Below are positions 8,041 through 16,705 of a stretch of DNA of 64,000 nt, one piece after another; within the stretch, counting starts at the first letter, position 1; every line of letters starts with the position of its first letter. The notes under the pieces were generated by a model. It did no database searches. It was not told the origin of the DNA and saw nothing but the letters and a program-made list of their open reading frames with translations. The stretch is from Algoriphagus lacus (GTDB taxonomy: Bacteria > Bacteroidota > Bacteroidia > Cytophagales > Cyclobacteriaceae): contig NZ_QXML01000014.1 in the NCBI RefSeq assembly GCF_003583985.1, forward strand, positions 1 to 64,000, in the 5' to 3' direction. The position numbers and the translations under genes were made by a program.

Positions 8041-9167
8041 CAATTAAAGAAGCTAGACACCATTTCGATAATATAATCCTGCTCATCGGTTTTCATTTCC
8101 GTGTGAATAGGCAATGACAAGACTTTTTTGCACAACTCTTCGGAAATCGGGAAGTCTCCTTCTTTCCCCCCAAACTCCAAATAGGCTTTTTGAAGGTGCA
8201 AAGGTACCGGATAATAGATCATACTTGGAATTTCTTTTTCCTGAAGAAAAAATTTCAATTCGTCCCTCTTCCCACCTTCAATCTGGAGGGTGTATTGGTG
8301 AAAAACGTGAGTGGAATTTTTTGCTCTTGCTGGTATTATAATGCCTTTTACATTTTTAAACGCAGCATCGTACCGATCTGCTACACGGTTTCTTGAAGAA
8401 GAATATTCATTCAGATGATCAAGTTTAACACTCAGAATGGCAGCTTGCATGGTATCTAATCTGGAATTAACCCCAATGCTGTCATGAAAGTATTTCTTTT
8501 TTTGTCCATGATTGGCGATCATTTGAAGCTTCTCAGCCAACGAAGAATTGTTGGTGAAAATTGCCCCACCATCTCCATAACAACCTAGGTTTTTGGAAGG
8601 AAAAAAGGAAGTAGTTCCGATATCCCCCAGTGTTCCAGCCTGAGCAACTCTTCCATCCGAAAAAGTGTAAACAGCACCAATTGCCTGTGCAGTATCTTCA
8701 ATAACTTTTAGATTAAGATTTCTTGCAAAATCGAGGATGTACTCCATGTTAGAACATTGCCCATAGAGATGGACAGGAACAATTCCAACTGTTTTTGGGG
8801 AAAGTTTAGATTCCAGTTGATGGTAATCCAACTCATAGGTATCCGGTAAAACGTCAATGAAGACCGGTTTTAATCCCAACAAAGCAATGACCTCTACCGT
8901 AGCGACATAAGTAAATGCGGGAACAATAACCTCATCGCCCGGTTTAAAATCCAATGCCATCATCGCTATTTGCAAAGCATCAGTTCCATTTGCACAGGGT
9001 ATTACATGCTTAGCACCGGTGTAATTCGCTAATTTTTCAGCGAATTTTTTTACCTGTGGCCCATTGATAAAAGCGGTTGTATTTAAAACTTCCTGAATGG
9101 CAGAATCAACCTCTCCTTTAATCCTTTCATATTGGGACCGGAGATCCACCATCTGAATTGATTGCAT
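8040..9167 (-). CDS. wlbC: UDP-3-keto-GlcNAc-uronate aminotransferase (WlbC/WbpE, DegT family)
   Basis: A 375-residue PLP-dependent aminotransferase with the WlbC/WbpE-type start M-V-D-L-R-S-Q-Y, the strand E-D-T-A-Q-A-I-G-A and the PLP lysine in F-F-P-S-K-N-L-G-C-Y-G-D-G-G. It uses glutamate to aminate the 3-keto sugar made by WlbA. The gene starts 51 bases after the chain-length gene and overlaps wlbB by TGATG. With wlbA and wlbB it forms the complete C3-acetamido branch of the diacetamido-uronic acid pathway. Confidence 0.92.
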   Translation of the reverse strand: MQSIQMVDLRSQYERIKGEVDSAIQEVLNTTAFINGPQVKKFAEKLANYTGAKHVIPCANGTDALQIAMMALDFKPGDEVIVPAFTYVATVEVIALLGLKPVFIDVLPDTYELDYHQLESKLSPKTVGIVPVHLYGQCSNMEYILDFARNLNLKVIEDTAQAIGAVYTFSDGRVAQAGTLGDIGTTSFFPSKNLGCYGDGGAIFTNNSSLAEKLQMIANHGQKKKYFHDSIGVNSRLDTMQAAILSVKLDHLNEYSSSRNRVADRYDAAFKNVKGIIIPARAKNSTHVFHQYTLQIEGGKRDELKFFLQEKEIPSMIYYPVPLHLQKAYLEFGGKEGDFPISEELCKKVLSLPIHTEMKTDEQDYIIEMVSSFFN

Positions 9168-9218
9168 AGTTTTTTAAAATTTAAATTAAAAGAAGTGTGG
9201 GTGAAAGACTCCTATCAA

Positions 9219-10376
9219 CTAGTTCTCCCTTTGGTATTCGATGTACAATTTTCCGGATACAAATAAAATCCCAAAAAAAGCACCTAAAAAGGCAGAAAGG
9301 ATTATCACCACAGGAAAGGAAAGATTGGAAGGGTTGGTTGGATAGGAGGGATTAACAAAGGTTGTGAAGATAGGAGTGTTGTTTTTCAACTGAAGCCTTG
9401 CGCTTTCCAACTCCTGTCTCAATCCATTGTAAATATTAAATGCCATACTGTACTCAGCCTGCAATTGTTCCTCTCTGGATCTTGCCTGCTGCGAAATAAG
9501 TCCTTGGTTGGAATCTCTAAAAGAAGCCAATCTTACCTGTGCTTTCACAAAATTTTCTTCAGCTTCAGTCGCTCTTTGTTCAATAAAACCCAGATTGATA
9601 CGCTGCTTTTCAGTCCGGTAATTAGTCACAAAATCAATGATTTTATGAAATATCAGGCTATTCAATTCAGCAGATGCCAATGGATCAGATAATTTGACCG
9701 AGAGGTTAATCACCTTTCCTTCATTCTCAATCTTTATTTTTCTTTGCAAAAACCCAATCAAACCTTCTTCCTGCTGAGTTAAAACCTGGAAATCCTTTCC
9801 AAACTGAGTCTCTGATTCGATTATGGTCTGAAAGTTTGAATCTCCAGCCATCGATTTTCTTGCGGTCAAGTTTCTGAGCGTTTCAAAAACCCAGTCCTTA
9901 ATTTTTCCCAAAAAACTTCTTGGTCTTTCCCTGAGAAGGTATTCTTTTAATGTCACCCTTTTTCCAATATTCTGAAAGTAAAATTCCTCCTCCAAAAGGG
10001 ACTTTAAAAATGGCTTACTGTAGACTAGTTGCGGATATAGTTCAGGTGGGAAAGTAGCTTCGAATTTGTTTGAAGATCCAGGTAATGACATCCCTGCAAG
10101 TCCCGCAAGACCGGAAAGTTGCCCCATACCTCCAAGTTCGCTGTCTTCAATTTCTGACAGCTTTGCTGAAACGGATTCATACTCTTTGGTAACCGAAATG
10201 TGATAGATGATTCCCAAGATCAAAAAACCAACAGTAAACTGAATAATAAGCTTCTTGCTTTGATACAAGAGTTGAATTACCTCGGCAACCTTAACCTGGT
10301 CTTGGGCAAATACATCTTTTACCTGTTTGTTCATTCTACGCAGTTTCTTCAATTGGGCCCCTTTGGGGGAAAACAT
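9219..10376 (-). CDS. Polysaccharide chain-length determinant / co-polymerase (Wzz/GumC type, no kinase)
   Basis: Inner-membrane protein with a transmembrane helix near residues 30-50 of the chosen start, a long periplasmic coiled-coil part, and a second transmembrane helix near the C terminus (F-P-V-V-I-I-L-S-A-F-L-G). There is no Walker A motif or tyrosine cluster after the second helix, so it lacks the BY-kinase part of full Wzc. It should control chain length and connect the Wzy machinery to the SLBB export protein encoded just upstream. Start choice: the ATG at 10376 overlaps the stop of that gene as TAATG, in keeping with the other junctions here; the ATG at 10334 is also possible. The open frame extends upstream to 10457. 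Confidence 0.85.
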   Translation of the reverse strand: MFSPKGAQLKKLRRMNKQVKDVFAQDQVKVAEVIQLLYQSKKLIIQFTVGFLILGIIYHISVTKEYESVSAKLSEIEDSELGGMGQLSGLAGLAGMSLPGSSNKFEATFPPELYPQLVYSKPFLKSLLEEEFYFQNIGKRVTLKEYLLRERPRSFLGKIKDWVFETLRNLTARKSMAGDSNFQTIIESETQFGKDFQVLTQQEEGLIGFLQRKIKIENEGKVINLSVKLSDPLASAELNSLIFHKIIDFVTNYRTEKQRINLGFIEQRATEAEENFVKAQVRLASFRDSNQGLISQQARSREEQLQAEYSMAFNIYNGLRQELESARLQLKNNTPIFTTFVNPSYPTNPSNLSFPVVIILSAFLGAFFGILFVSGKLYIEYQREN

Positions 10377-13057
10377 TAATTCCCGGACCCGGATAAATCT
10401 ATGATTTGCACAATAATTAACCCTAAAGTGGCTAATCCAGTACCTATCGCCACCCATTGCTGTGGACCCAAAGGCACTCGTTCTGGCTTCTGAGGCACTA
10501 TAATCTCGGCACCTGGCTCAAGATTAGGGTAAAATTTAACAAAGAGTAGGTTTCTGGTCCGTCTTACATCTCCATTGGCATAAACCACATAAGACTTACT
10601 GCGTCTCGCTTCTTCAGTAAAACCTCCAGATCTGGAAATATATCCTTTGAAACCTCTGCCTGCTTCAAATCTGGCAGTAGTGGGAAATAATACCTGTCCC
10701 CTCATTCTAACTGTTTGAAGTTCCTTAGGTACTCGAATGATATCACCCTCCATTAATATCAAATCTTGAGAGGATCCTGGATTTTTTAATATCTGCTCCA
10801 GGTTTATACCTACAAGTTCTTGCTCTTTGAATTCAATTTTCACTTTTGCAGAATCCGACATATCCAAAAGCCTGTTGAGCCTTAGATCAGGATCTTCATC
10901 CTCCAGTTTCTTCTTTTTCATTTCCTCTTCCCTTTTCAATTCCTCTTTGGCTTCGAGTTTTGAATTGATTCGTTCCAAAAGAATTTTCTCCGCCTCATTT
11001 AATAGAATATCATCTTTTTCAAGCTTTTCAGCCACAGATTTAAGATTCTCTTCTTTTATCTCCGAGTCATTTTTTTCCTTAAAATATTCGGTTCTTCTCA
11101 CTAAAGTCGCCCCCTTTGCATAGGCAAATTGATTTAGTCCCCCGGCTCTTTTAATTAGATCAGAAATTCTTTCTGTCGCATTGCTAAGAGAAAATTCACC
11201 GGGATAAAATACTTCCCCTTCAACAGTCACCAGTTTTTGTCTTTGGAATCCTGGACTTTTGCGGATAAAAATGTGATCAAAAGGTTGAAGAGCAAAATCA
11301 GATTCCTGAGGTTTCAATTTTAAATCAGCATCGATATCAAGTGTAATAATTTCAGCAATTTTTCCGGTTACATCATTTCTTACCCTTCTTGCTATTTCTA
11401 TATAGGAATTCGAAGCAGCTTCCCTAAAACCACCGGCTTTTACAACCAAATCAGCAACAGTCATTTTTTCAGCAAAAGCGTAGGCCCCGGGAATATTCAC
11501 TTCTCCGGTGATTTGAACATAAAACTCCTCCCTCAAATCATACATGCTTGAAATGCTTAAGACATCCTCACGCTTGAGCTTTACATCTGGAATAGACCCA
11601 TTCAAAATCCCTTCAAGATCGATGGACATAGATTCCAAAGTCAAATTCTCCTTGGTTCTATAGATTACTGCTCTTTTTGTATAAGCATCTCCTGTCAATC
11701 CTTCCCCTTTTTGAATGAGTTCTTTGATGCCAATTCCTCCTTCGGGAATGGAATATTCACCGGGTCTAAAAACAGCTCCAGAAAGTTGAACCCTATTTTC
11801 AAATCGATTGATAAGCTCACCTACTTTTAGCTCATCCCCATCTTTAGGTTTGAAATTTTTGAATTCTTCGGCAGCAACGTCCTCTACATTCATTTGTGTT
11901 GAAGTCGTTCTCCTAACCGTGATACGGTCTTTGTATGCGTTACTTGAAAATCCACCAGCAAATCGAAGTAAATCTTCTAGTGACTCTCCATCCTTCATTT
12001 CAAAAAAACCCTCTCTTCTGACAGGGCCAGATATCTCAACTCTGTTTCGAAAAGGTTGAACAATAATTACATCATTATCTCTTACAGTAACGTTGGCACT
12101 ATGCTCCCCTCTTGTAAGGAAATCATAGATGTCAACTTCAGCGAAAAGTTTACTGTTCCGATATAGTTGAATGTATCGGAAAGTGCCATTTTCGTTTGGC
12201 CCCCCGGCTGCAAAAAGTGCATTGAAAACCGATGCAAATGAAGGTAAAGTATAAGTTCCAGGACGGGATAACTCTCCAACCAAAGAAACAGATATCGTTC
12301 TGATGTTTCCCAATCTGATTTCCAAAAAGGTGTTTGGATTTGAACCGCTCAAACCCGAGTAAATTTTTGATAGCGAACTCTTAATTCTGGACGTAGCGGC
12401 TTCGATCGTTGCTCCCCCCACTTGAACTGGCCCAATATTAGGAATCAAAATCTTTCCCTCAGGATTTACTGTCAGGTCAAAAGATTGTTGGGAAACCCCA
12501 TAAACATCCAGCAATAATTGATCACCTGCACCAATAACATACGTCTGCGGTGTTGGAATACTCAAACTTGGGTTGAAATTAAGCTCCCGATTATGGAAAA
12601 GTTTAAAACCAAAAATCTTCTTTTGCTTTGGGGTAAGGTCAAAATAAGGGTCAGATTTTCTTAAAGAATCAAATAATTTGGGATCCATCTCAAAACCCTG
12701 TATTTCCCTTATTTGATTTGATCCTTGTCGGGTTGTTTTTGCTCCCATTTCCTGACTTTTGCCACCGGATCTAATTTGCATTATTCTTGCCCGGAGCTTA
12801 GCCACCTCTGTGACTGGCATTCCTTTTTCAAGGGCATAAGCTTCGAGTTGATCCTCTGTCATTCCCGCTGACTCAGCCCTTTTAATCAATTGCTCGATTT
12901 GTGAATCGGAAAGATTATCTACTTTGATATTTTGTATATCCGCGAATGACTGAGCTTGAACAGCATCTACTGTAAAGAAATACATTAAAAAAATAAATGG
13001 GATAATTACCCATTTCAAACTATAAGATTGATTCATTTTCTCAACTTTCATTTGCAC
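10376..13057 (-). CDS. SLBB-domain polysaccharide export outer-membrane protein (Wza-like)
   Basis: An 893-residue exported protein. The signal peptide ends D-A-V-Q-A-Q near residue 36. The polysaccharide export domain lies near residues 170-260 (Y-V-I-G-A-G-D-Q-L-L-L-D-V-Y-G). It is followed by a series of SLBB repeats, each recognisable by G-x-Y-x-(L/I/F)-P or G-E-(V/L)-x-x-P-G-x-(Y/F) patterns. A charged, Lys/Glu-rich linker lies near residues 650-730, and a hydrophobic helix near the end (I-G-T-G-L-A-T-L-G-L-I-I) may be a membrane anchor. It is far longer than E. coli Wza (about 380 residues), as is common in Bacteroidota. In-frame ATGs at 13051 and 13036 are alternative starts. Confidence 0.88.
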   Translation of the reverse strand: MQMKVEKMNQSYSLKWVIIPFIFLMYFFTVDAVQAQSFADIQNIKVDNLSDSQIEQLIKRAESAGMTEDQLEAYALEKGMPVTEVAKLRARIMQIRSGGKSQEMGAKTTRQGSNQIREIQGFEMDPKLFDSLRKSDPYFDLTPKQKKIFGFKLFHNRELNFNPSLSIPTPQTYVIGAGDQLLLDVYGVSQQSFDLTVNPEGKILIPNIGPVQVGGATIEAATSRIKSSLSKIYSGLSGSNPNTFLEIRLGNIRTISVSLVGELSRPGTYTLPSFASVFNALFAAGGPNENGTFRYIQLYRNSKLFAEVDIYDFLTRGEHSANVTVRDNDVIIVQPFRNRVEISGPVRREGFFEMKDGESLEDLLRFAGGFSSNAYKDRITVRRTTSTQMNVEDVAAEEFKNFKPKDGDELKVGELINRFENRVQLSGAVFRPGEYSIPEGGIGIKELIQKGEGLTGDAYTKRAVIYRTKENLTLESMSIDLEGILNGSIPDVKLKREDVLSISSMYDLREEFYVQITGEVNIPGAYAFAEKMTVADLVVKAGGFREAASNSYIEIARRVRNDVTGKIAEIITLDIDADLKLKPQESDFALQPFDHIFIRKSPGFQRQKLVTVEGEVFYPGEFSLSNATERISDLIKRAGGLNQFAYAKGATLVRRTEYFKEKNDSEIKEENLKSVAEKLEKDDILLNEAEKILLERINSKLEAKEELKREEEMKKKKLEDEDPDLRLNRLLDMSDSAKVKIEFKEQELVGINLEQILKNPGSSQDLILMEGDIIRVPKELQTVRMRGQVLFPTTARFEAGRGFKGYISRSGGFTEEARRSKSYVVYANGDVRRTRNLLFVKFYPNLEPGAEIIVPQKPERVPLGPQQWVAIGTGLATLGLIIVQIIDLSGSGN

Positions 13058-13172
13058 AAATTAAAGTAAGATTAATTGTTTTTCACCTATTCAAATTTTC
13101 AAACCATATTCACAGCTTCGCCCTTTCAGTCACAATTCATGTGCCTAGCAGGTCAAATTGATTCGGTAAAAA

Positions 13173-13691
13173 TCAAATACCGGCTTGCCGGTCAAAAAGC
13201 ACCAGCCCACCTGAAGAAATACGGCCAGGTGCCAGCGTAAAGATTACTTTTCGGTCTATAAGGTCTTCAAGTCTTTTTGCCAAATGATTGAGGTATTCAT
13301 GGTTCAGATTTTCCCCTGAAACCAAGACGTCAATTGTCCCCGTATCGCTTCCACGCGCGATATCTCCAGTCAAAATTACCTGCTCGACCTCTCCTATTCT
13401 CTCGAGGATCTGCTCCAAAAGCATGTCCAAACCAAGGTGTTTTCGAATGATATCCCGAATATTGGTGTAAAATGGATGACGAACATTGGCCTGATACTCG
13501 ATCTTATTCTTAGCGGAATGTTTGACCAAAATACCGGCGTTAGTTAAGTTGTTTAGTTCTTTCCTTATCGCGTTGGTTGATTCGCCAAACTCTTCTGACA
13601 ATCCCCGTAAGTGGCTGTGATTTTGTGAATTCACAAAAAACTTGATCAAGAGACGCAATCTGGTCTTTGACGTTATTAATGATTCCAACAT
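13173..13691 (-). CDS. Winged-helix regulator with a degenerate nucleotidyltransferase-like domain
   Basis: A 172-residue protein. Residues 1-70 look like a winged helix-turn-helix (L-S-E-E-F-G-E-S-T-N-A-I-R-K-E-L-N as the recognition part). Residues 100-172 resemble a MNT-type nucleotidyltransferase: G109-D-I-A-R-G114 followed by T119-I-D121-V-L-V. The usual motif is G-S-x-A-R-G...D-x-D-L-L-V, so Ser is Asp and the first catalytic Asp is Thr; catalysis is doubtful. It lies 115 bases upstream of the export gene on the same strand and probably controls the polysaccharide operon. Binding site and effector are unknown. Confidence 0.7.
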   Translation of the reverse strand: MLESLITSKTRLRLLIKFFVNSQNHSHLRGLSEEFGESTNAIRKELNNLTNAGILVKHSAKNKIEYQANVRHPFYTNIRDIIRKHLGLDMLLEQILERIGEVEQVILTGDIARGSDTGTIDVLVSGENLNHEYLNHLAKRLEDLIDRKVIFTLAPGRISSGGLVLFDRQAGI

Positions 13692-13749
13692 AAAAAATCC
13701 GTTAAATAATGAGCACCAAAGGTACTCATTTCATTATTCTGGAAAAATA

Positions 13750-13782
13750 AAAAAGCTCTTTTTGCAGTGAAAAGAGCTTTTT
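13750..13782 (-). terminator. Rho-independent terminator after the small membrane protein gene
   Basis: A 13-base arm AAAAAGCTCTTTT and its complement enclose a 7-base loop, with T-runs on both sides. It lies 17 bases after the stop of the 123-residue membrane protein gene and just before the regulator gene, so it separates the two units. Confidence 0.85.
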
Positions 13783-13798
13783 TCTATGTGTGTAATAC

Positions 13799-14170
13799 TT
13801 ACCCTCTGTAGACGTTTTTGGGAGTCTTTTGGAGCAAATTTCGAAACAAAACTCCTGTCCAACCGCTAAATGCACCCAATAAAAATCCGACAACACCTGT
13901 AATTGCAATCAATGTCATTCCAGTGCCCAAACCCATCAACTCTCCCATTCTATCTGGCAAAGGACTCGCAGTAGTAATCCCAAGATAAATGCTCTGACCA
14001 AGCCAAGTCAAGCCCATACCCAATCCACCTCCCAAAAATCCCCCTATTCCATTAGGATATATCAAAGCACTCAGCACTCCAATGCCAATCATTACTACCC
14101 AAAACGGGGCCACTGGATTCAGAAAAACCACCAGAATAGCAGTCATAAGTGTTAGAAATATGAATCTCAT
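13799..14170 (-). CDS. Small four-helix membrane protein of unknown function
   Basis: A 123-residue, strongly hydrophobic protein with about four membrane helices, Gly-rich in the middle (G-G-F-L-G-G-G-L-G-M-G). I do not recognise a family. It starts 6 bases after the penicillin-acylase family gene and ends at a strong terminator, so the two are cotranscribed. That may mean a linked task, but nothing in the sequence shows one. Confidence 0.65.
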   Translation of the reverse strand: MRFIFLTLMTAILVVFLNPVAPFWVVMIGIGVLSALIYPNGIGGFLGGGLGMGLTWLGQSIYLGITTASPLPDRMGELMGLGTGMTLIAITGVVGFLLGAFSGWTGVLFRNLLQKTPKNVYRG

Positions 14171-14176
14171 CGTCTT

Positions 14177-16591
14177 TTACTTTAAGATAGTTTTGAAAAG
14201 CATTTCTTCCTGATTTTCAGGTGTTCTTAGGTCAAAATTGAGGTATTCTCCATTTGCCCAGATCGGAATGAAATTGTCATAAAATTTACTTCCGGGATTA
14301 CCGGACTGTCCTCCAGGATATACTCCAAAAGCCTTTATCTCGGAGCCCATTTCAACAACCATTCTCCAGCTGGCCCCATGTCGGCTTCCTGTGGCATTAA
14401 GGATTCCCGAACCACCGCCTGTATACACATTTGGAGCAGAAAAAGACTTGAAATTCGGAACCAGGTGCTGAATCGTAGTCTTTTTATAATTTGCCCAAGA
14501 GTAATCTCCTTCCTCATTTTCCCATTTAGCCATGGCAACAAGCAAGGAATCAAATCCAACTCTCACATGGTAATCTGCTGTTTCGATTCCTTCGATTCCT
14601 TTCACATCAAAGAGCGAATCTGTTGGTGAATTGGTCAGCAAATCGATTGTTTGGTAAGTGTTGGGACGGAGAACTGGAGGTTCATTTGCCAGCAATTCTC
14701 TCCAGATGCTTTCAAACGTTTCAGAGGACCAAACAGAGTATAGCGTTTGTCCTTTCTGATTGGGATCTGCAAAAAAGTCCCAAGACTTAAGCTCTTTGAG
14801 GTATTTTTCAGCTTCGGGAGAATCCGATTTATGGGTTCCTAACAAGCTAATCAAAATAGGTAAAGCTTCAGCAGCTTGTAAATTATAATCGTCAAACTGC
14901 AGAGCTTTCATATCATCCACTGTAATCTGCTCCATCTCCCGCAACCTTCTGTTGAGCCTACGATTTCGGTAATGTTCGTACGAATTATCAAACACGTAGT
15001 AAGGATAGGATTTGTCAACCGGATGCTGATTTGCAGAAGATACAAATCCACGCTCCGGGTTTAAGGTGCTGGGATTTTGTTCATTCGGAATATACCCTTG
15101 CCACTCCATCAGGGGATCAGCTCCATCCATGAAAAATTTCCCTTGACCAGGCCATTTCAGAGGAAACTTTCCCTGAATCCGCATGGCAATATCTCCAGTT
15201 CTCGAGGCAAAAACAAAATTTTGAGCCGGAGCTACATAGTGATTCAGTGCTTCATTGTAGTCATTGTGATTTTTGGCCTTGTTCATCATCAGGAAAGTCC
15301 GCTGCTCGTTTGAACCCATATGAACTGTCCATTTTAGAGCAAAATTCACATCCTGACGGTTGCTTCTAAAAGTCCGATCATAGACTACTGGTCCGTGATG
15401 TGTATAGACAACGGTATCTATAAATGGATCCTCACCTTTCACCTTGATCTCCTCAATTCGAAAGTCTGTCGGCCTCCACTCGTTACCATATTTATAGGCT
15501 TTTCGGCTTTCGTCCTGAAAAGTAATCTTATACCAGTCCCGCGTATCTTTAGTAGCGTTAGTCACACCCCAGGCAATATCCTGGTTGAAACCGGAAATTA
15601 CACCAAGTGCTCCGGGTAGGGTCGCTCCTTTTACAGAATGCTCCGGCGTAGTCAACTGCATGGAATACCAAAGCGAAGGTAGATTTAGGCTCAAATGTGG
15701 ATCATTTGCTAAAATCGGGTTGCCGTTTTTGGTCTTTTTCCCAGCTACTGCCCAGTTGTTTGAACCTGTTCCTTCTGTAGGCTGAGGTAGCGGTTCTATC
15801 ACCAATTCATCATTGGGGTAGGCTAAACTATCCGGCTTGGTCACAGGAATTGGAGTGAAATCCCAAATCCGTTCTGCTTCAATTACGGGATCATTTTCTT
15901 TTGGGAAATCAGGGAAAAGTTTGTCCAATTTTGCCTCACCAAGGATTTTTCTCAAGTTGGAAAATTCCAAATCCCGATCACCCACCAGCATATCTGACAT
16001 ATACTTTAGCAACAAAAGTGATTTGTAAGCTGACCAAGCTTCGGGACGGTAATTCAAAATCTTATACTCCACCGGAAGCCGAGCCTTATCCAATTGGGAA
16101 ATGTACTGATTCACTCCATCTGAATAGGCTTCCACCAAAGCGAGCGTTTCAGGATCATGTTCTTGGAGATATTTCAAACCCAATTCTGCCCCATAAGCCA
16201 ATCCTTTCCGTCGAGTCATCCGGTCGAGCTCTAAGGCAACCGGTCCCACAATTTCAGAGATTCTACCAGCTGCTGCCATGGTCTGAAATTCCATTTGCCA
16301 AAGCCTGTGCTGGGCAGTCACATAGCCTTGGGCACGATAGAGATCAAGGTCATTTTGAGCAAAAATGTGAGGAATCAGGTTTTTGTCATAGACAATTTCT
16401 ACCGGGGCACTCAGATTTTCCAGATCAATCTCTTCTTCTGCTAGTTGATCTTCACTGATCGAATTTTGCCAGAACCCATGATTGGGATCCAATAACGGAG
16501 CAAGCGGGGGAATTTGGCCAATTGGAAGGGAAACCACCACAGCAAGGGAAACTGCGATCGCCAAAACCAGAAAGAATGAAACGTATTTCAT
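14177..16591 (-). CDS. Penicillin acylase family protein (Ntn hydrolase), exported
   Basis: An 804-residue member of the penicillin acylase family. An N-terminal hydrophobic segment (residues 4-22) targets it to the membrane or periplasm. The alpha-chain part contains A-Q-G-Y-V-T-A-Q-H-R-L-W-Q-M. The junction G-T-G-S277-N-N-W-A-V-A-G gives Ser277 as the expected nucleophile, exposed by self-cleavage. The family hydrolyses amides of carboxylic acids, including beta-lactam side chains and acyl-homoserine lactones; the real substrate here is unknown. It is separated from the DUF2911 gene upstream by a terminator and cotranscribed with the small membrane protein downstream. Confidence 0.88.
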   Translation of the reverse strand: MKYVSFFLVLAIAVSLAVVVSLPIGQIPPLAPLLDPNHGFWQNSISEDQLAEEEIDLENLSAPVEIVYDKNLIPHIFAQNDLDLYRAQGYVTAQHRLWQMEFQTMAAAGRISEIVGPVALELDRMTRRKGLAYGAELGLKYLQEHDPETLALVEAYSDGVNQYISQLDKARLPVEYKILNYRPEAWSAYKSLLLLKYMSDMLVGDRDLEFSNLRKILGEAKLDKLFPDFPKENDPVIEAERIWDFTPIPVTKPDSLAYPNDELVIEPLPQPTEGTGSNNWAVAGKKTKNGNPILANDPHLSLNLPSLWYSMQLTTPEHSVKGATLPGALGVISGFNQDIAWGVTNATKDTRDWYKITFQDESRKAYKYGNEWRPTDFRIEEIKVKGEDPFIDTVVYTHHGPVVYDRTFRSNRQDVNFALKWTVHMGSNEQRTFLMMNKAKNHNDYNEALNHYVAPAQNFVFASRTGDIAMRIQGKFPLKWPGQGKFFMDGADPLMEWQGYIPNEQNPSTLNPERGFVSSANQHPVDKSYPYYVFDNSYEHYRNRRLNRRLREMEQITVDDMKALQFDDYNLQAAEALPILISLLGTHKSDSPEAEKYLKELKSWDFFADPNQKGQTLYSVWSSETFESIWRELLANEPPVLRPNTYQTIDLLTNSPTDSLFDVKGIEGIETADYHVRVGFDSLLVAMAKWENEEGDYSWANYKKTTIQHLVPNFKSFSAPNVYTGGGSGILNATGSRHGASWRMVVEMGSEIKAFGVYPGGQSGNPGSKFYDNFIPIWANGEYLNFDLRTPENQEEMLFKTILK

Positions 16592-16651
16592 GGGATAGTT
16601 GGGTTTTCGAATTGAAATCCGGTTGGGATTTATTTCTCAACTGCTTTTGAG

Positions 16652-16689
16652 AAAAAAACAAAAAAATCCCCGGCTAAGGAACCAGGGAT
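16652..16689 (-). terminator. Terminator after the DUF2911 gene
   Basis: On the minus strand, ATCCCTGG and CCGGGGAT form a stem with one mismatch and an 8-base loop, followed by a run of seven T and a further T-rich stretch. It lies 17 bases after the DUF2911 stop codon. Confidence 0.75.
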
Positions 16690-16705
16690 AATTTTTTGCC
16701 TCAGC

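Noticed and set aside
10827..11123. Ser/Phe-rich open frame on the plus strand.
   Set aside because: It mirrors the Lys/Glu-rich linker of the SLBB export protein on the other strand, which forces Ser and Phe codons.
15901..16458. Open frame of 185 codons on the plus strand.
   Set aside because: It is antisense to the N-terminal half of the penicillin-acylase family gene and looks like a random translation rich in Pro, Ser and Leu.
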